In this document: positions 41,431 to 50,809 of the stretch, in pieces | Position numbering within the stretch: position 1 is the stretch's first letter | Layout: every line of letters starts with the position of its first letter | Assembly: GCF_031181385.1 (NCBI RefSeq) | Contig: NZ_JAPSKV010000003.1 | Coordinates: forward strand, 186,001 to 250,000 | Reading direction: 5' to 3' | Source of the DNA: Fredinandcohnia onubensis | GTDB taxonomy: Bacteria; Bacillota; Bacilli; Bacillales; Bacillaceae_L | DNA length: 64,000 nt | The notes under the pieces: model-generated | Database searches by the model: none | Seen by the model: only the letters and a program-made list of their open reading frames with translations | Told to the model about the DNA's origin: nothing | Translations under genes and position numbers: made by a program

Positions 41431-42297
41431 ATGATTGATTTTGGAAGAATCTCTACAGCTATGGTGACACCATTTGATAATAAAGGAAATATCGATTTCG
41501 GTAAAACAACTCAGTTGATTAATTATTTAATAAATAATGGTACAGAATCTCTGGTCGTAGCAGGTACAACAGGTGAATCTCCTACATTATCTTCTGAGGA
41601 AAAGGTAGCACTTTTCCGTCACGTTGTAAAAGTTGTGGATGGCCGTGTTCCGGTAATCGCTGGAACAGGCAGCAATAATACGTATGCATCCATGGAGCTA
41701 ACAAAAAAAGCACAAGAAGCCGGTGTTGATGCAATTATGCTTGTTGTTCCATATTACAATAAGCCGAGTCAAGAAGGACTTTATCAGCATTTTAAAACAA
41801 TTGCTGAAAGTACAAAACTACCTATTATGCTTTATAATATTCCAGGTAGATCGGTTATTAATATGTCAGTAGAAACCATTATTAAATTGTCGAAAATACA
41901 AAATATCATTGCTGTTAAAGAAGCAAGTGGAAGTTTAGAAGCAATGACTGAAATAATTGCTAATACTGATGAGAGTTTTGATTTATACAGTGGGGATGAT
42001 GGAATTACTTTGCCGGCTCTTTCAATTGGAGCAAAAGGTGTTGTTTCAGTTGCAGCCCATGTAATTGGTAATGAGATGCAACAAATGGTAAAAGCATTTT
42101 TAACAGGGGACAATACTGAGGCAGCTAGACATCATCAGGAACTTTTACCAATTATGAAGGGACTATTTACGGCACCAAATCCGGTTCCAGTAAAAACAGC
42201 TCTTCAAATCAAGGGATTAGACGTTGGATCTGTTCGTTTACCACTCGTTCCATTAAACGAACAAGAGCGAATTGAATTAACAAAATTAATCGGATAA
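41431..42297 (+). CDS. dapA: 4-hydroxy-tetrahydrodipicolinate synthase
   Basis: 288 residues, TIM barrel. GTTGESPTL near 45, PYYNKPSQEGLYQHF near 107, Tyr in MLYNIPGR and the Schiff-base lysine in IAVKEASG near 163. It condenses pyruvate and aspartate semialdehyde for DAP, lysine and dipicolinate. It has its own likely promoter after the dapG terminator. The gap to tepA is only 118 bases; B. subtilis has rnjB there. Confidence 0.98.
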   Translation: MIDFGRISTAMVTPFDNKGNIDFGKTTQLINYLINNGTESLVVAGTTGESPTLSSEEKVALFRHVVKVVDGRVPVIAGTGSNNTYASMELTKKAQEAGVDAIMLVVPYYNKPSQEGLYQHFKTIAESTKLPIMLYNIPGRSVINMSVETIIKLSKIQNIIAVKEASGSLEAMTEIIANTDESFDLYSGDDGITLPALSIGAKGVVSVAAHVIGNEMQQMVKAFLTGDNTEAARHHQELLPIMKGLFTAPNPVPVKTALQIKGLDVGSVRLPLVPLNEQERIELTKLIG

Positions 42298-42311
42298 ATA
42301 AAATATGTTTA

Positions 42312-42340
42312 AAAAGTCAATCTTACTGATTGGCTTTTTT
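42312..42340 (+). terminator. Terminator after dapA
   Basis: AAAAGTCAATC (42312-42322) pairs with GATTGGCTTTT (42328-42338, one G-U pair), followed by T. Confidence 0.88.
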
Positions 42341-42415
42341 CTTTCACCCACTTTCGAGAATGAAATAGAACCATGTGTTTATACTAAATGGTAAATGGGT
42401 TGAAAGGAGAATACG

Positions 42416-43171
42416 ATGGATAATAATCAATACATAAATGCAGATCAACCACAAGGGGATCAGGATAAAAATGAAACAAAGGGCTCATCATTAGTTGATA
42501 AGATCCAACAACTAGGACAAACCAATGTCCCACAAATGTCAAATGACAGTAAAATACATTGCCTTACAATTGTTGGCCAAATTGAAGGTCATATTCAATT
42601 ACCACCTCAAAATAAAACAACTAAATATGAACATGTCATTCCTCAAATTGTTGCGATTGAACAAAACCCTAAAATTGAAGGTTTATTAGTTATATTAAAT
42701 ACAGTTGGGGGAGATGTTGAGGCAGGGCTTGCAATATCAGAAATGCTTGCATCACTATCAAAACCAACTGTTTCAATTGTTTTAGGCGGCGGTCACTCGA
42801 TAGGTGTTCCAATTGCCGTGGCATGTGATTATTCTTTTGTGGCCGAAACGGCGACGATGACAATCCATCCAGTAAGATTAACGGGTCTAGTTATCGGTGT
42901 TCCTCAGACGTTTGAGTACTTAGATAAAATGCAAGAGCGCGTGGTTAATTTTGTTACAGGGCATTCGCAAATAACCGAAGATAAATTCAAGGAATTGATG
43001 TTTTCGAAGGGTAATTTAACAAGGGATATTGGAACGAATGTAATAGGCTCTGATGCTGTAAAATATGGGCTAATTAATGAAATTGGTGGAATTGGACAGG
43101 CCATTAAGAAATTAAATCAGTTAATTGATGAGAGGAATGTTACTGAAGAAAGCGGGCAGATGATTCAATGA
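42416..43171 (+). CDS. tepA: ClpP-like serine protease TepA (YmfB)
   Basis: 251 residues of the ClpP/crotonase type. The likely nucleophile serine is in [13 protein letters not shown] and the histidine in [26 protein letters not shown] is the oxyanion-side strand. The N-terminal 60 residues are polar and probably flexible. It was first described in B. subtilis as a translocation-enhancing protein and later tied to degrading small acid-soluble spore proteins; the role here is taken from orthology. AAAGGAGAATACG precedes the ATG; the end overlaps ylzJ by four bases. Confidence 0.95.
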   Translation: MDNNQYINADQPQGDQDKNETKGSSLVDKIQQLGQTNVPQMSNDSKIHCLTIVGQIEGHIQLPPQNKTTKYEHVIPQIVAIEQNPKIEGLLVILNTVGGDVEAGLAISEMLASLSKPTVSIVLGGGHSIGVPIAVACDYSFVAETATMTIHPVRLTGLVIGVPQTFEYLDKMQERVVNFVTGHSQITEDKFKELMFSKGNLTRDIGTNVIGSDAVKYGLINEIGGIGQAIKKLNQLIDERNVTEESGQMIQ

Positions 43172-43377
43172 TTTTATACACTATGATGCCACAAGAGCTA
43201 ATTTATCCGCAAACTGAAATGGAAGAAAGTAATTTTAAGTATGTCGATATAAACGGTGTTTCACTGGCCGTTAGCCAAGCCCAAAATGGTGAATATACAA
43301 TTGAAAGAGTTATGAGTACTGATCCACAGCACTTTTTAGACGGAAGATACTCACCGGGGCAGAAAATCAGACTATAG
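43168..43377 (+). CDS. ylzJ: YlzJ-like small protein
   Basis: 69 residues. [20 protein letters not shown] and [37 protein letters not shown] fit the YlzJ family of small sporulating-Bacillus proteins. The ATG overlaps the tepA stop (ATGA), so the two are coupled. No function is known. It is followed by 227 bases carrying the spoIIIE promoter and a hairpin. Confidence 0.92.
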   Translation: MILYTMMPQELIYPQTEMEESNFKYVDINGVSLAVSQAQNGEYTIERVMSTDPQHFLDGRYSPGQKIRL

Positions 43378-43498
43378 TTTAAAGAACATTTTTTGCTCAT
43401 TCTTGTGAAACTATTGGTTTTCCCAAAGACGTATTAACCTTGGCCGAAAGACTGCTAAAAAACCAACATTTCTAGAATTTAACCTATCATTTCATCAA

Positions 43499-43528
43499 TT
43501 GTCCTAAATTGGTATAATGTGCTATAAT
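43499..43528 (+). promoter_or_regulatory. Promoter(s) for spoIIIE
   Basis: TTGTCC (43499-43504) and TATAAT (43523-43528) with 18 bases between. A second TATAAT at 43513-43518 is preceded by TGG, an extended -10. Both fit SigA. Confidence 0.7.
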
Positions 43529-43549
43529 TTAACTAATTTCATCACGTAG

Positions 43550-43577
43550 GCAGCCATGTTGTGGCTGCTTCTTTCTT
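43550..43577 (+). terminator. Attenuator-like hairpin in the spoIIIE leader
   Basis: GCAGCCA (43550-43556) pairs perfectly with TGGCTGC (43562-43568) around TGTTG, followed by TTCTTTCTT. It lies between the promoter and the gene, so it could reduce read-through into spoIIIE. Confidence 0.6.
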
Positions 43578-43604
43578 ATTATTGATAGGTAGAGTAGGTG
43601 TAGT

Positions 43605-45935
43605 ATGGCAAAACGAAAACGTAGACAGTCGAAGCGGAAAGATGAGTGGAAAAAAACTCTTAAATTTGAATTGCTAGGATTATTATTGCTAGCTTTAGCT
43701 TGTATTGGTTTAGCAAGACTTGGCACGGTAGGAACAGGTCTTGTCTATTTATTTCGATTTTTCCTTGGGAATTGGGACATTATTGGATTAATTGGATTAT
43801 TACTTATTTCATTGTATATTATTTGGAAGCGAACCTTACCGAAAATGATTACAAGGCAATTGATTGGTGTTTACTTAATCATAAGCGCCATGCTGTTATT
43901 AAGTCATATTCCATTATTTAATTTACAAACAAACGAAGGCAAATTCACTGACCCTAGTGTTATTAAAAATACCTGGAGTATGTTTTGGGCTGTTGTAAAT
44001 GGTGATACAAGTACAAACGATTTAGGCGGAGGAATGATTGGTTCAATCCTTTTTGCAGCTTCATATTTTTTATTTGATGAAGCGGGGACAAAAATCATTT
44101 CTATCTTTTTAATCGTCATTGGTGGTGTGCTCGTTACGGGAAAATCACTTCACGATACAATTGCAAAAATCTTTGGCCCAGTTGTTTCATTTATACGAAA
44201 TCAATGGATTGCATTTATGGATGACATAGTGAATTGGTTTCAGCAACGAAAGAACCAACCTAAAAAAGAAAAGCAGAAAAAGAAAAAGGAGCATAAAATT
44301 AAGGATGCTCAAGTTTCATCAGAAGATGATTTCAATGAAGCACCTCTTGAAATTCCTATTGAACCGATTATCTCAAACTTTGCGGATAAGGCCTATACAA
44401 AAGACCAAGTGGCTCAACATGAAAAACATCAGCAAAAACAACAAATATCAGAAGAAGAAAATGATGAAAAGATGCCAATCACCTTTACAGAAGGTGAGCT
44501 GGAGAATGTTGATTATGAACTACCACCTATTGAGCTGCTGCATCCACCAAAGCAAACAAGTCAGAGTGCAGAACATGAAAATATTTATGAAAATGCAAGA
44601 AAACTAGAGAAAACATTCCATAGCTTTGGTGTAAAGGCGAAGGTTACAAAAGTCCATCTTGGCCCTGCGGTAACAAAATATGAGGTGTATCCGGATGTGG
44701 GTGTGAAGGTTAGTAAAATCGTAAATTTAAGTGATGACCTAGCCCTTGCATTAGCTGCAAAAGATATTCGGATTGAAGCGCCTATTCCCGGAAAATCAGC
44801 TGTTGGAATTGAGGTTCCAAATTCTGAAATTGCGATGGTTTCATTACGTGAGGTACTTGAGGATATTGAACCTCAGCGTTCAGATGCTAAATTGTTAATT
44901 GGACTTGGCCGTGATATCTCTGGTGAAGCTAAGTTTGCAGAACTTAACAAAATGCCTCACTTATTAGTAGCTGGGGCAACTGGTAGTGGTAAGAGTGTTT
45001 GTATTAATGGCATAATTACAAGCGTACTTATGAGGGCCAAACCACACGAAGTAAAAATGATGATGATTGACCCGAAAATGGTTGAATTAAATGTCTATAA
45101 TGGAATACCACATTTATTGGCTCCTGTTGTGACAGATCCTAAGAAGGCGTCACAAGCTCTAAAGAAAGTCGTAAATGAAATGGAACGAAGATATGAATTA
45201 TTCTCCCATACACATACAAGAAATATTGAAGGTTATAATGAATATATTCGTCGTCATAATAGTGAAGAAGAGGCGAAACAACCAACTCTTCCTTATATTA
45301 TTGTAATCGTAGATGAACTAGCAGATCTTATGATGGTCGCTTCTACAGATGTTGAGGATTCTATCACTCGTCTAGCACAAATGGCACGAGCTGCTGGAAT
45401 TCACTTAATCATAGCAACACAAAGACCATCAGTAGATGTTATTACTGGGGTAATTAAAGCAAATATCCCTTCCCGAATTGCATTTAGTGTATCGTCTCAA
45501 ACTGACTCTAGAACCATTTTAGATATGGGTGGGGCAGAAAAGCTGTTAGGACGAGGGGATATGTTATTTCTACCTGTTGGAGCATCAAAACCTGTACGTG
45601 TTCAGGGAGCCTTTTTATCAGATGATGAAGTTGAAGAGATTGTTAACTTTGTAATTGCCCAGCAAAAAGCTCAATATCAAGAGGAAATGATTCCTACCGA
45701 TACCGTTGAAACAACAGAAGAAGTGGATGATGAATTATATGATGATGCTGTTCAGCTCGTAATTGAAATGCAAACCGCTTCTGTCTCAATGTTACAACGT
45801 AGATTTCGAGTTGGTTATACAAGAGCTGCAAGATTGATTGACGCTATGGAAGCGAGAGGTGTAGTCGGTCCTTACGAGGGTAGCAAGCCAAGAGCAGTCC
45901 TTATTTCATCAAAAAATGAAGAAGTAGGAAGTTAA
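43605..45935 (+). CDS. spoIIIE: DNA translocase SpoIIIE/FtsK
   Basis: 776 residues. Four membrane helices span about 20-180, then a charged Lys/Glu/Gln linker (210-320), an FtsK alpha domain, the motor with Walker [11 protein letters not shown] near 455 and Walker [14 protein letters not shown], and a winged-helix gamma domain ([26 protein letters not shown]) that reads DNA polarity sequences. It pumps the chromosome into the forespore and clears DNA from septa. GGTGTAGT is a modest ribosome binding site. The name SpoIIIE rather than SftA follows from the membrane helices and gene order. Confidence 0.97.
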   Translation: MAKRKRRQSKRKDEWKKTLKFELLGLLLLALACIGLARLGTVGTGLVYLFRFFLGNWDIIGLIGLLLISLYIIWKRTLPKMITRQLIGVYLIISAMLLLSHIPLFNLQTNEGKFTDPSVIKNTWSMFWAVVNGDTSTNDLGGGMIGSILFAASYFLFDEAGTKIISIFLIVIGGVLVTGKSLHDTIAKIFGPVVSFIRNQWIAFMDDIVNWFQQRKNQPKKEKQKKKKEHKIKDAQVSSEDDFNEAPLEIPIEPIISNFADKAYTKDQVAQHEKHQQKQQISEEENDEKMPITFTEGELENVDYELPPIELLHPPKQTSQSAEHENIYENARKLEKTFHSFGVKAKVTKVHLGPAVTKYEVYPDVGVKVSKIVNLSDDLALALAAKDIRIEAPIPGKSAVGIEVPNSEIAMVSLREVLEDIEPQRSDAKLLIGLGRDISGEAKFAELNKMPHLLVAGATGSGKSVCINGIITSVLMRAKPHEVKMMMIDPKMVELNVYNGIPHLLAPVVTDPKKASQALKKVVNEMERRYELFSHTHTRNIEGYNEYIRRHNSEEEAKQPTLPYIIVIVDELADLMMVASTDVEDSITRLAQMARAAGIHLIIATQRPSVDVITGVIKANIPSRIAFSVSSQTDSRTILDMGGAEKLLGRGDMLFLPVGASKPVRVQGAFLSDDEVEEIVNFVIAQQKAQYQEEMIPTDTVETTEEVDDELYDDAVQLVIEMQTASVSMLQRRFRVGYTRAARLIDAMEARGVVGPYEGSKPRAVLISSKNEEVGS

Positions 45936-45993
45936 TTTTTATACGGTAAAGTTCCAGTTTCAAAAGCAAGGAGCTTTGACTTATTCTTGACAA

Positions 45994-46020
45994 AAGAAGA
46001 GCAGATGCTCTTCTTTTTTT
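45994..46020 (+). terminator. Terminator after spoIIIE
   Basis: AAGAAGAGCA (45994-46003) and TGCTCTTCTT (46006-46015) form a perfect stem with a very short loop, followed by T. Confidence 0.92.
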
Positions 46021-46061
46021 CGACAAATTACGCAATTCTTATTTATTTCTTTTTGAAAAGA

Positions 46062-46111
46062 TGATATATTTAATTTCGGATAAACATGGGTCTAACATCA
46101 GAGGTCTGATG
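46062..46111 (+). promoter_or_regulatory. nupR promoter and palindromic operator candidate
   Basis: TGATATATT is an extended -10 (TATATT at 46065-46070). Downstream, CATCAGA (46096-46102) and TCTGATG (46105-46111) form a perfect palindrome with GG in the middle, placed in the early transcribed region, where a bound regulator would block elongation. Autoregulation by the GntR protein is inferred. Confidence 0.55.
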
Positions 46112-46138
46112 ACTATACATAAAATGGGGGAGTAGCAG

Positions 46139-46864
46139 ATGACTATCAAGTTAGATAATCGACCATTGTATTTGCAAGTAATAGATCAAATCAGACTTGA
46201 TATCGAAAATGGTGTCTACAAAGAGAAGGAAAAACTACCGTCAGAGTTTCTCTTAGCAAAACAACTGGGAGTCAGTAGAGCAACATTAAGGGAAGCTTTA
46301 CGAATTCTTGAAGAAGAAAACGTCATTATTCGGAGACATGGTGTAGGTACCTTTGTAAATGCGAAACCTCTGTTTAATTCAGGAATCGAGCAAATAAGTA
46401 GTATTACAGATATGATTATTCAAGCTGGAATGTCACCAGGGACAATCTTTTTATCAAGAACGGTAAAAGAACCCACGGACATTGATATAAAGGGTTTTAG
46501 TTGTGTGGATAGTGAAGAAATAACAAAAATAGAGAGAGTACGTACCGCAAATGGCGAACCTGTAGTGTATTGTATAGACAAGATTCTTTCAAAGAATTTA
46601 CCTCTCAACTATTCTCATGAGGAATCTCTCTTTGATTTATTGGAAAAAAAAGCAGGAAGAAAAATAACTTACGCAGTTACCTATATTGAGCCAATTGGGT
46701 ATCACGATACGATTTCACCGATTTTAAACTGCGACCCTGAAACTGCATTATTGTTATTAAAGCAAATGCATTATGATGAAAAAGATGAACCAATTCTTTT
46801 TTCACAAAACTATTTTAGAGCCGATAAATTTTCATTCCATGTCGTTAGAAAACGTGTGTTATAA
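46139..46864 (+). CDS. nupR: GntR/HutC-type transcriptional regulator of the nucleoside importer
   Basis: 241 residues. N-terminal GntR winged helix: [45 protein letters not shown], then a C-terminal UTRA effector domain (about 90-235). Position directly before the BMP-type importer, and orthology in place with B. subtilis ymfC (nupR), suggest control of nucleoside uptake. The effector is unknown. GGGGGAG precedes the ATG. The symbol is by synteny and neighbour function, so less certain than the family. Confidence 0.82.
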   Translation: MTIKLDNRPLYLQVIDQIRLDIENGVYKEKEKLPSEFLLAKQLGVSRATLREALRILEEENVIIRRHGVGTFVNAKPLFNSGIEQISSITDMIIQAGMSPGTIFLSRTVKEPTDIDIKGFSCVDSEEITKIERVRTANGEPVVYCIDKILSKNLPLNYSHEESLFDLLEKKAGRKITYAVTYIEPIGYHDTISPILNCDPETALLLLKQMHYDEKDEPILFSQNYFRADKFSFHVVRKRVL

Positions 46865-46880
46865 AAAAATTTAATAAAAA

Positions 46881-46945
46881 ACAAACTTTAAGGAGGTGAA
46901 TAACTAATCCGTTACTAACAGATATTTAAAGTAAGGTTTGTTTTA
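46881..46945 (+). promoter_or_regulatory. Hairpin enclosing an orphan Shine-Dalgarno before nupN
   Basis: ACAAACTTTA (46881-46890) pairs with TAAGGTTTGT (46932-46941, one G-U), followed by TTTT. The 41-base loop carries AAGGAGGTG at 46890-46898, a strong ribosome binding sequence with only a three-codon frame (GTG AAT AAC TAA) after it. It looks like an attenuator or translational decoy. Confidence 0.5.
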
Positions 46946-46971
46946 TATTAAAATTATTAGGGGGTTAATCC

Positions 46972-48081
46972 ATGTTTAAAAAGAAAGCTGGTTTTGGTCT
47001 TGCATTTCTTCTTGCAGCCGGAACACTATTAGGTGCTTGTGGAGGCGCAGAAGAAGAAGGTACTGGTGGAGGAAATGGCGAAGATGCCGACCTAAAAGTA
47101 GGTATGGTAACTGACGCAGGTACAATTGATGATAAATCATTTAACCAGGGTACATGGGAAGGAATTTTAGCTGCTAAAGAAGAGCTTGGCATTCAAGAAA
47201 AATATCTTAAGCCTGCTGGAACAACTGAAGCAGAATACTTAAAAGAGATGGGTAACCTTTACGATGCAGGTTATAAATTCATCGTTGCACCAGGTTTTAA
47301 ATTTGAAACTGCAATCTTCCAAGCACAATCTAAATATGAAGATGCTAAATTTGTCATTCTAGACGGTAACCCACATAAAGGTGACTTTGTTCCTGCAGTC
47401 GCTGATAATACAGTTGCTGTATTCTTTGCAGAGCATGAATCTGGTTTCTTAGCTGGTGTAGCTACCGCTCTTGAATTAAAAGAAGGAGAAGCTGGATTTA
47501 TCGGTGGTATGGAAATCCCAGCTGTTCAAAAATTCAACTGGGGCTTCCAACAAGGTTTAGCTTATGCAAATGAAAATCTAGGAACCAATTTAACCATTAA
47601 AGCAGACAACGTTGTATATCAAGGTTCTTTTGATAACTCAGCTGCTGGTCAACAAATTGCAGCACAAATGTATGACCGTGGCGTTAATGTAATCTTCCCG
47701 GCTGCTGGTGGTGTTGGTGTTGGAGCATTTAATGAAGCAAAAACACGTGCTGGTAAAGGTGAAGAGGTTTGGATCGTAGGTGTTGACGTTGACCAATATG
47801 CGGACGGCATTTATGATGAAGCAAACAATAAATCAATTACTCTAACATCTGCAATGAAGAATCTAGGTTTTGCAACAAAAGAGTTAATTAAACAAGAGCT
47901 TGATGGTCAATTCCCTGGTGGAGAAACTCTAATGTATGATGTTAAAAATGACGGGGTAGGTATTCCAGAAGAAAATCCAAACTTAAGCGAGGAAACTGTT
48001 AATAAAGTTAAAGAAGTTTATGAAAAGATTAAATCTGGTGAAATCGAAGTCTCCGGTGAACAAGGTAACTTAATCAAGTAA
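46972..48081 (+). CDS. nupN: BMP-family nucleoside-binding lipoprotein
   Basis: 369 residues. A lipoprotein signal ends in LLGAC, with the lipidated cysteine at 23, followed by a Gly/Glu-rich tether. The Med/BMP domain is typical: KVGMVTDAGTIDDKSFNQGTWEG and the late IVGVDVDQY. It is the substrate-binding part of the ABC importer encoded just downstream. Purine or general nucleosides are the known ligands in relatives. AGGGGG lies before the ATG. A hairpin terminator separates it from the ATPase gene. Confidence 0.95.
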   Translation: MFKKKAGFGLAFLLAAGTLLGACGGAEEEGTGGGNGEDADLKVGMVTDAGTIDDKSFNQGTWEGILAAKEELGIQEKYLKPAGTTEAEYLKEMGNLYDAGYKFIVAPGFKFETAIFQAQSKYEDAKFVILDGNPHKGDFVPAVADNTVAVFFAEHESGFLAGVATALELKEGEAGFIGGMEIPAVQKFNWGFQQGLAYANENLGTNLTIKADNVVYQGSFDNSAAGQQIAAQMYDRGVNVIFPAAGGVGVGAFNEAKTRAGKGEEVWIVGVDVDQYADGIYDEANNKSITLTSAMKNLGFATKELIKQELDGQFPGGETLMYDVKNDGVGIPEENPNLSEETVNKVKEVYEKIKSGEIEVSGEQGNLIK

Positions 48082-48092
48082 TAATTGCTGAT

Positions 48093-48120
48093 AAAAGAGA
48101 CGGTTACATCCGTCTCTTTT
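48093..48120 (+). terminator. Hairpin between nupN and nupO
   Basis: AAAAGAGACGG (48093-48103) and CCGTCTCTTTT (48110-48120) form a perfect stem with a six-base loop. As an intra-operon partial terminator it would give more binding protein than ATPase/permease. Confidence 0.85.
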
Positions 48121-48214
48121 GTATGCTAGCTCATGTGGAAGTAACACATTTTTTAGATATGATTGGGGACTCCTAATAATAAAGATTTGAGTCTAGAAAA
48201 AGGTGAGTGCTACT

Positions 48215-49741
48215 ATGGAATATGTTGTAGAAATGCTAAATATTAGGAAGGAATTTCCTGGTATTGTAGCAAATGATAATATCACCCTTACGTTAAAAAA
48301 AGGAGAGATACATGCTCTACTTGGTGAAAATGGGGCAGGGAAATCAACGCTCATGGGCGTTTTATTTGGTATGTACCAGCCCGAGCAAGGAATGATTAAG
48401 GTAAATGGAGAACAAGTGCATATCACCAACCCTAATGTGGCAAATCGTCTTGGGATTGGTATGGTGCACCAACACTTTAAGCTAGTTGATAATTTTACGG
48501 TTACTGAAAATATCATTTTGGGTAGCGAACCATTAAAGGGTGGAGTTGTCCTAGATATTAATAATGCTGCAAAACGGATTGAAGAATTGTCCAAGTATTA
48601 CGGACTAAATGTAGATCCATATGCTAAAATTGAAGACATTTCAGTTGGTATGCAGCAGCGGGTTGAAATTATGAAGATGCTTTTCCGTGAAGCAGATGTA
48701 CTTATTTTTGATGAACCTACAGCTGTGTTAACCCCAACTGAAATAGATGAATTAATGAAAATCATGCGTAATTTGATTAAAGAAGGAAAATCAATCATTA
48801 TCATTACGCATAAATTGAAGGAAATTAAAGCTGTTGCAGACCGCTGTACAGTTATTCGTCGCGGAAAATATATTGGAACTGTGAATGTGGCTGAAACAAG
48901 TGAAGCAAGCTTAGCCGAAATGATGGTAGGTCGACATGTTTCCTTTAATGTAGATAAAGAAGAAAGCAAACCAGGTGATGTGGTATTAGAAATAGATTCC
49001 CTATCTGTTAAAAACAACAGAAAGGTTATGGGACTAAAAAACTTTTCTCTAACTGTTAAAAAAGGAGAAATAGTTGGTATAGCTGGTGTTGAAGGAAATG
49101 GTCAGTCAGAGTTAGTTGAAGCGGTTACAGGTCTCCGTAAGGCTGAATCAGGAAAAGTCTTATTAATGGGAGAAGATATTACAACTCTTCCGGTTCGTAA
49201 AAGAATTGATAAAGGAATTGCTCACATACCTGAAGATAGACAAAAACGTGGTCTTGTTTTAGATTATACACTTCAATCAAATATGGTATTGGAGGTTTAT
49301 AATAAACCACCGTTTTCTAAGTTCGGTCTACTAAAAGCTTCTGCAATGAAAGAATATGCGAAGAAAATTTTAGAAAACTTTGATGTCCGTTCTGGTGAAG
49401 GGGAAGTTTCCATCGCAAGGACATTATCCGGTGGTAACCAACAAAAAGCAATTATAGGGCGCGAACTTGAATTAGATCCTGAATTGCTCGTTGCTGTTCA
49501 ACCAACTCGTGGTCTTGATGTTGGATCAATTGAATATATCCATAAACGATTGATCGAGCACCGTGATAAAGGAAAAGCAGTACTTCTAATTTCATTAGAA
49601 CTTGACGAGATATTACAGCTTTCTGATCGCATTGCCATTGTTAATAATGGTGAACTAATTGGTATAGTAAATGCCTCTGAAACAAATGAAAATGAGGTTG
49701 GCCTCATGATGGCGGGTGTAGGTAAGGAGAGAAGTGTATGA
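48215..49741 (+). CDS. nupO: ABC transporter ATPase, two nucleotide-binding domains
   Basis: 508 residues from ATG 48215; AAAGGTGAG contains the GTG of the longer frame. Two ATPase halves: Walker A GENGAGKSTLMG near 36 and DEPTAVLTPTEID; the second half has the degenerate Walker A GVEGNGQSEL and LSGGNQQKAIIGREL. The first signature reads ISVGMQQRVEI. This tandem layout is that of the sugar/nucleoside class. It energises NupP/NupQ. The 3' end overlaps nupP by four bases. Confidence 0.95.
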   Translation: MEYVVEMLNIRKEFPGIVANDNITLTLKKGEIHALLGENGAGKSTLMGVLFGMYQPEQGMIKVNGEQVHITNPNVANRLGIGMVHQHFKLVDNFTVTENIILGSEPLKGGVVLDINNAAKRIEELSKYYGLNVDPYAKIEDISVGMQQRVEIMKMLFREADVLIFDEPTAVLTPTEIDELMKIMRNLIKEGKSIIIITHKLKEIKAVADRCTVIRRGKYIGTVNVAETSEASLAEMMVGRHVSFNVDKEESKPGDVVLEIDSLSVKNNRKVMGLKNFSLTVKKGEIVGIAGVEGNGQSELVEAVTGLRKAESGKVLLMGEDITTLPVRKRIDKGIAHIPEDRQKRGLVLDYTLQSNMVLEVYNKPPFSKFGLLKASAMKEYAKKILENFDVRSGEGEVSIARTLSGGNQQKAIIGRELELDPELLVAVQPTRGLDVGSIEYIHKRLIEHRDKGKAVLLISLELDEILQLSDRIAIVNNGELIGIVNASETNENEVGLMMAGVGKERSV

Positions 49742-50808
49742 GAACTACTATCATTTCGTTAATGGCAGTACTTTTTGGATTAATTGCTGGTGGATTATTA
49801 ATGCTCTTTATTGGAAGTAACCCGTTCGTAGGCTATCTATACTTATTTCAAGGCGGTTTAAAAGATATATCTAGGTTTGGAGATACTCTAGCTACAGCTA
49901 CTCCTTTAATTTTTACAGGTCTATCAGTTGCTTTTGCATTCCGTACAGGGCTATTTAATATTGGGGCTTCCGGCCAAATGTTAATCGGTGGACTTCTTGC
50001 AACTGCGGTTGGGTTAACGTTTGATCTTTCAAGACCAATTCTTTTACTCGTGATGATTTTAGCAGGTTTTGTTGGTGGAGCCTTATGGGCATTTATTCCT
50101 GGATTACTCAAAGCAAAATTTAATGTACATGAAGTTGTTTCAACGATCATGATGAACTGGGTTGCTTATTGGACCGTTTATTATGTTATACCAGGTTATT
50201 TTAAAGGTGAATTCCTTGAGACAGAATCAAGAAAATTACCCGATGAAGCAACTTTACGCATACCATTTTTAACTGAAATGTTCCAAGGGTCCTACATTAA
50301 CCTTGGTCTATTCTTAGGAATTATTGCTGTTATTATCGTTGGTTTTATCATAAATAAAACAACGTTAGGGTTTGAATTGAAAGCAGTAGGGTTTAATCGA
50401 CATGCTGCAGAATATGCAGGTATGCGCGTTAATTCAAATATTATATTATCCATGCTAATTTCTGGTGGATTAGCAGGCCTTGCTGGGGTTGCAATGTACA
50501 CTGGAAATGCAACAAGCATGCAAATTGGGATCTTACCAACCCAAGGGTTTGATGGTATTGCAGTAGCACTATTAGGTGCTAATGCACCAATTGGGGTATT
50601 CTTTGCTGCAGTATTTTTTGGAATTCTTTATTCTGGTACAGGATTTATGAATGCTATGACGGAAATACCGCCAGAAATCGCGAATACGATTATTGCGATT
50701 ATCATCTATTTTGCTGCTACGAGTATATTAATCGAGCGTTTATTGAATAAGTTCAAGAGAAGCCGAAAAAATTCTACCGATAATGCTGTGAAAAAGGAGG
50801 AAGCATAA
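49738..50808 (+). CDS. nupP: ABC transporter permease, nucleoside importer
   Basis: 356 residues with about nine membrane helices, BPD_transp_2 family: FRTGLFNIGASGQMLIGG and HEVVSTIMMNWVAYW are typical. It forms the membrane channel with NupQ. The start overlaps the nupO stop (ATGA). The C-terminus is Lys/Asn-rich (FKRSRKNSTDNAVKKEE). Substrate is inferred from the BMP binding protein. Confidence 0.94.
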   Translation: MRTTIISLMAVLFGLIAGGLLMLFIGSNPFVGYLYLFQGGLKDISRFGDTLATATPLIFTGLSVAFAFRTGLFNIGASGQMLIGGLLATAVGLTFDLSRPILLLVMILAGFVGGALWAFIPGLLKAKFNVHEVVSTIMMNWVAYWTVYYVIPGYFKGEFLETESRKLPDEATLRIPFLTEMFQGSYINLGLFLGIIAVIIVGFIINKTTLGFELKAVGFNRHAAEYAGMRVNSNIILSMLISGGLAGLAGVAMYTGNATSMQIGILPTQGFDGIAVALLGANAPIGVFFAAVFFGILYSGTGFMNAMTEIPPEIANTIIAIIIYFAATSILIERLLNKFKRSRKNSTDNAVKKEEA

Positions 50809-50809
50809 G

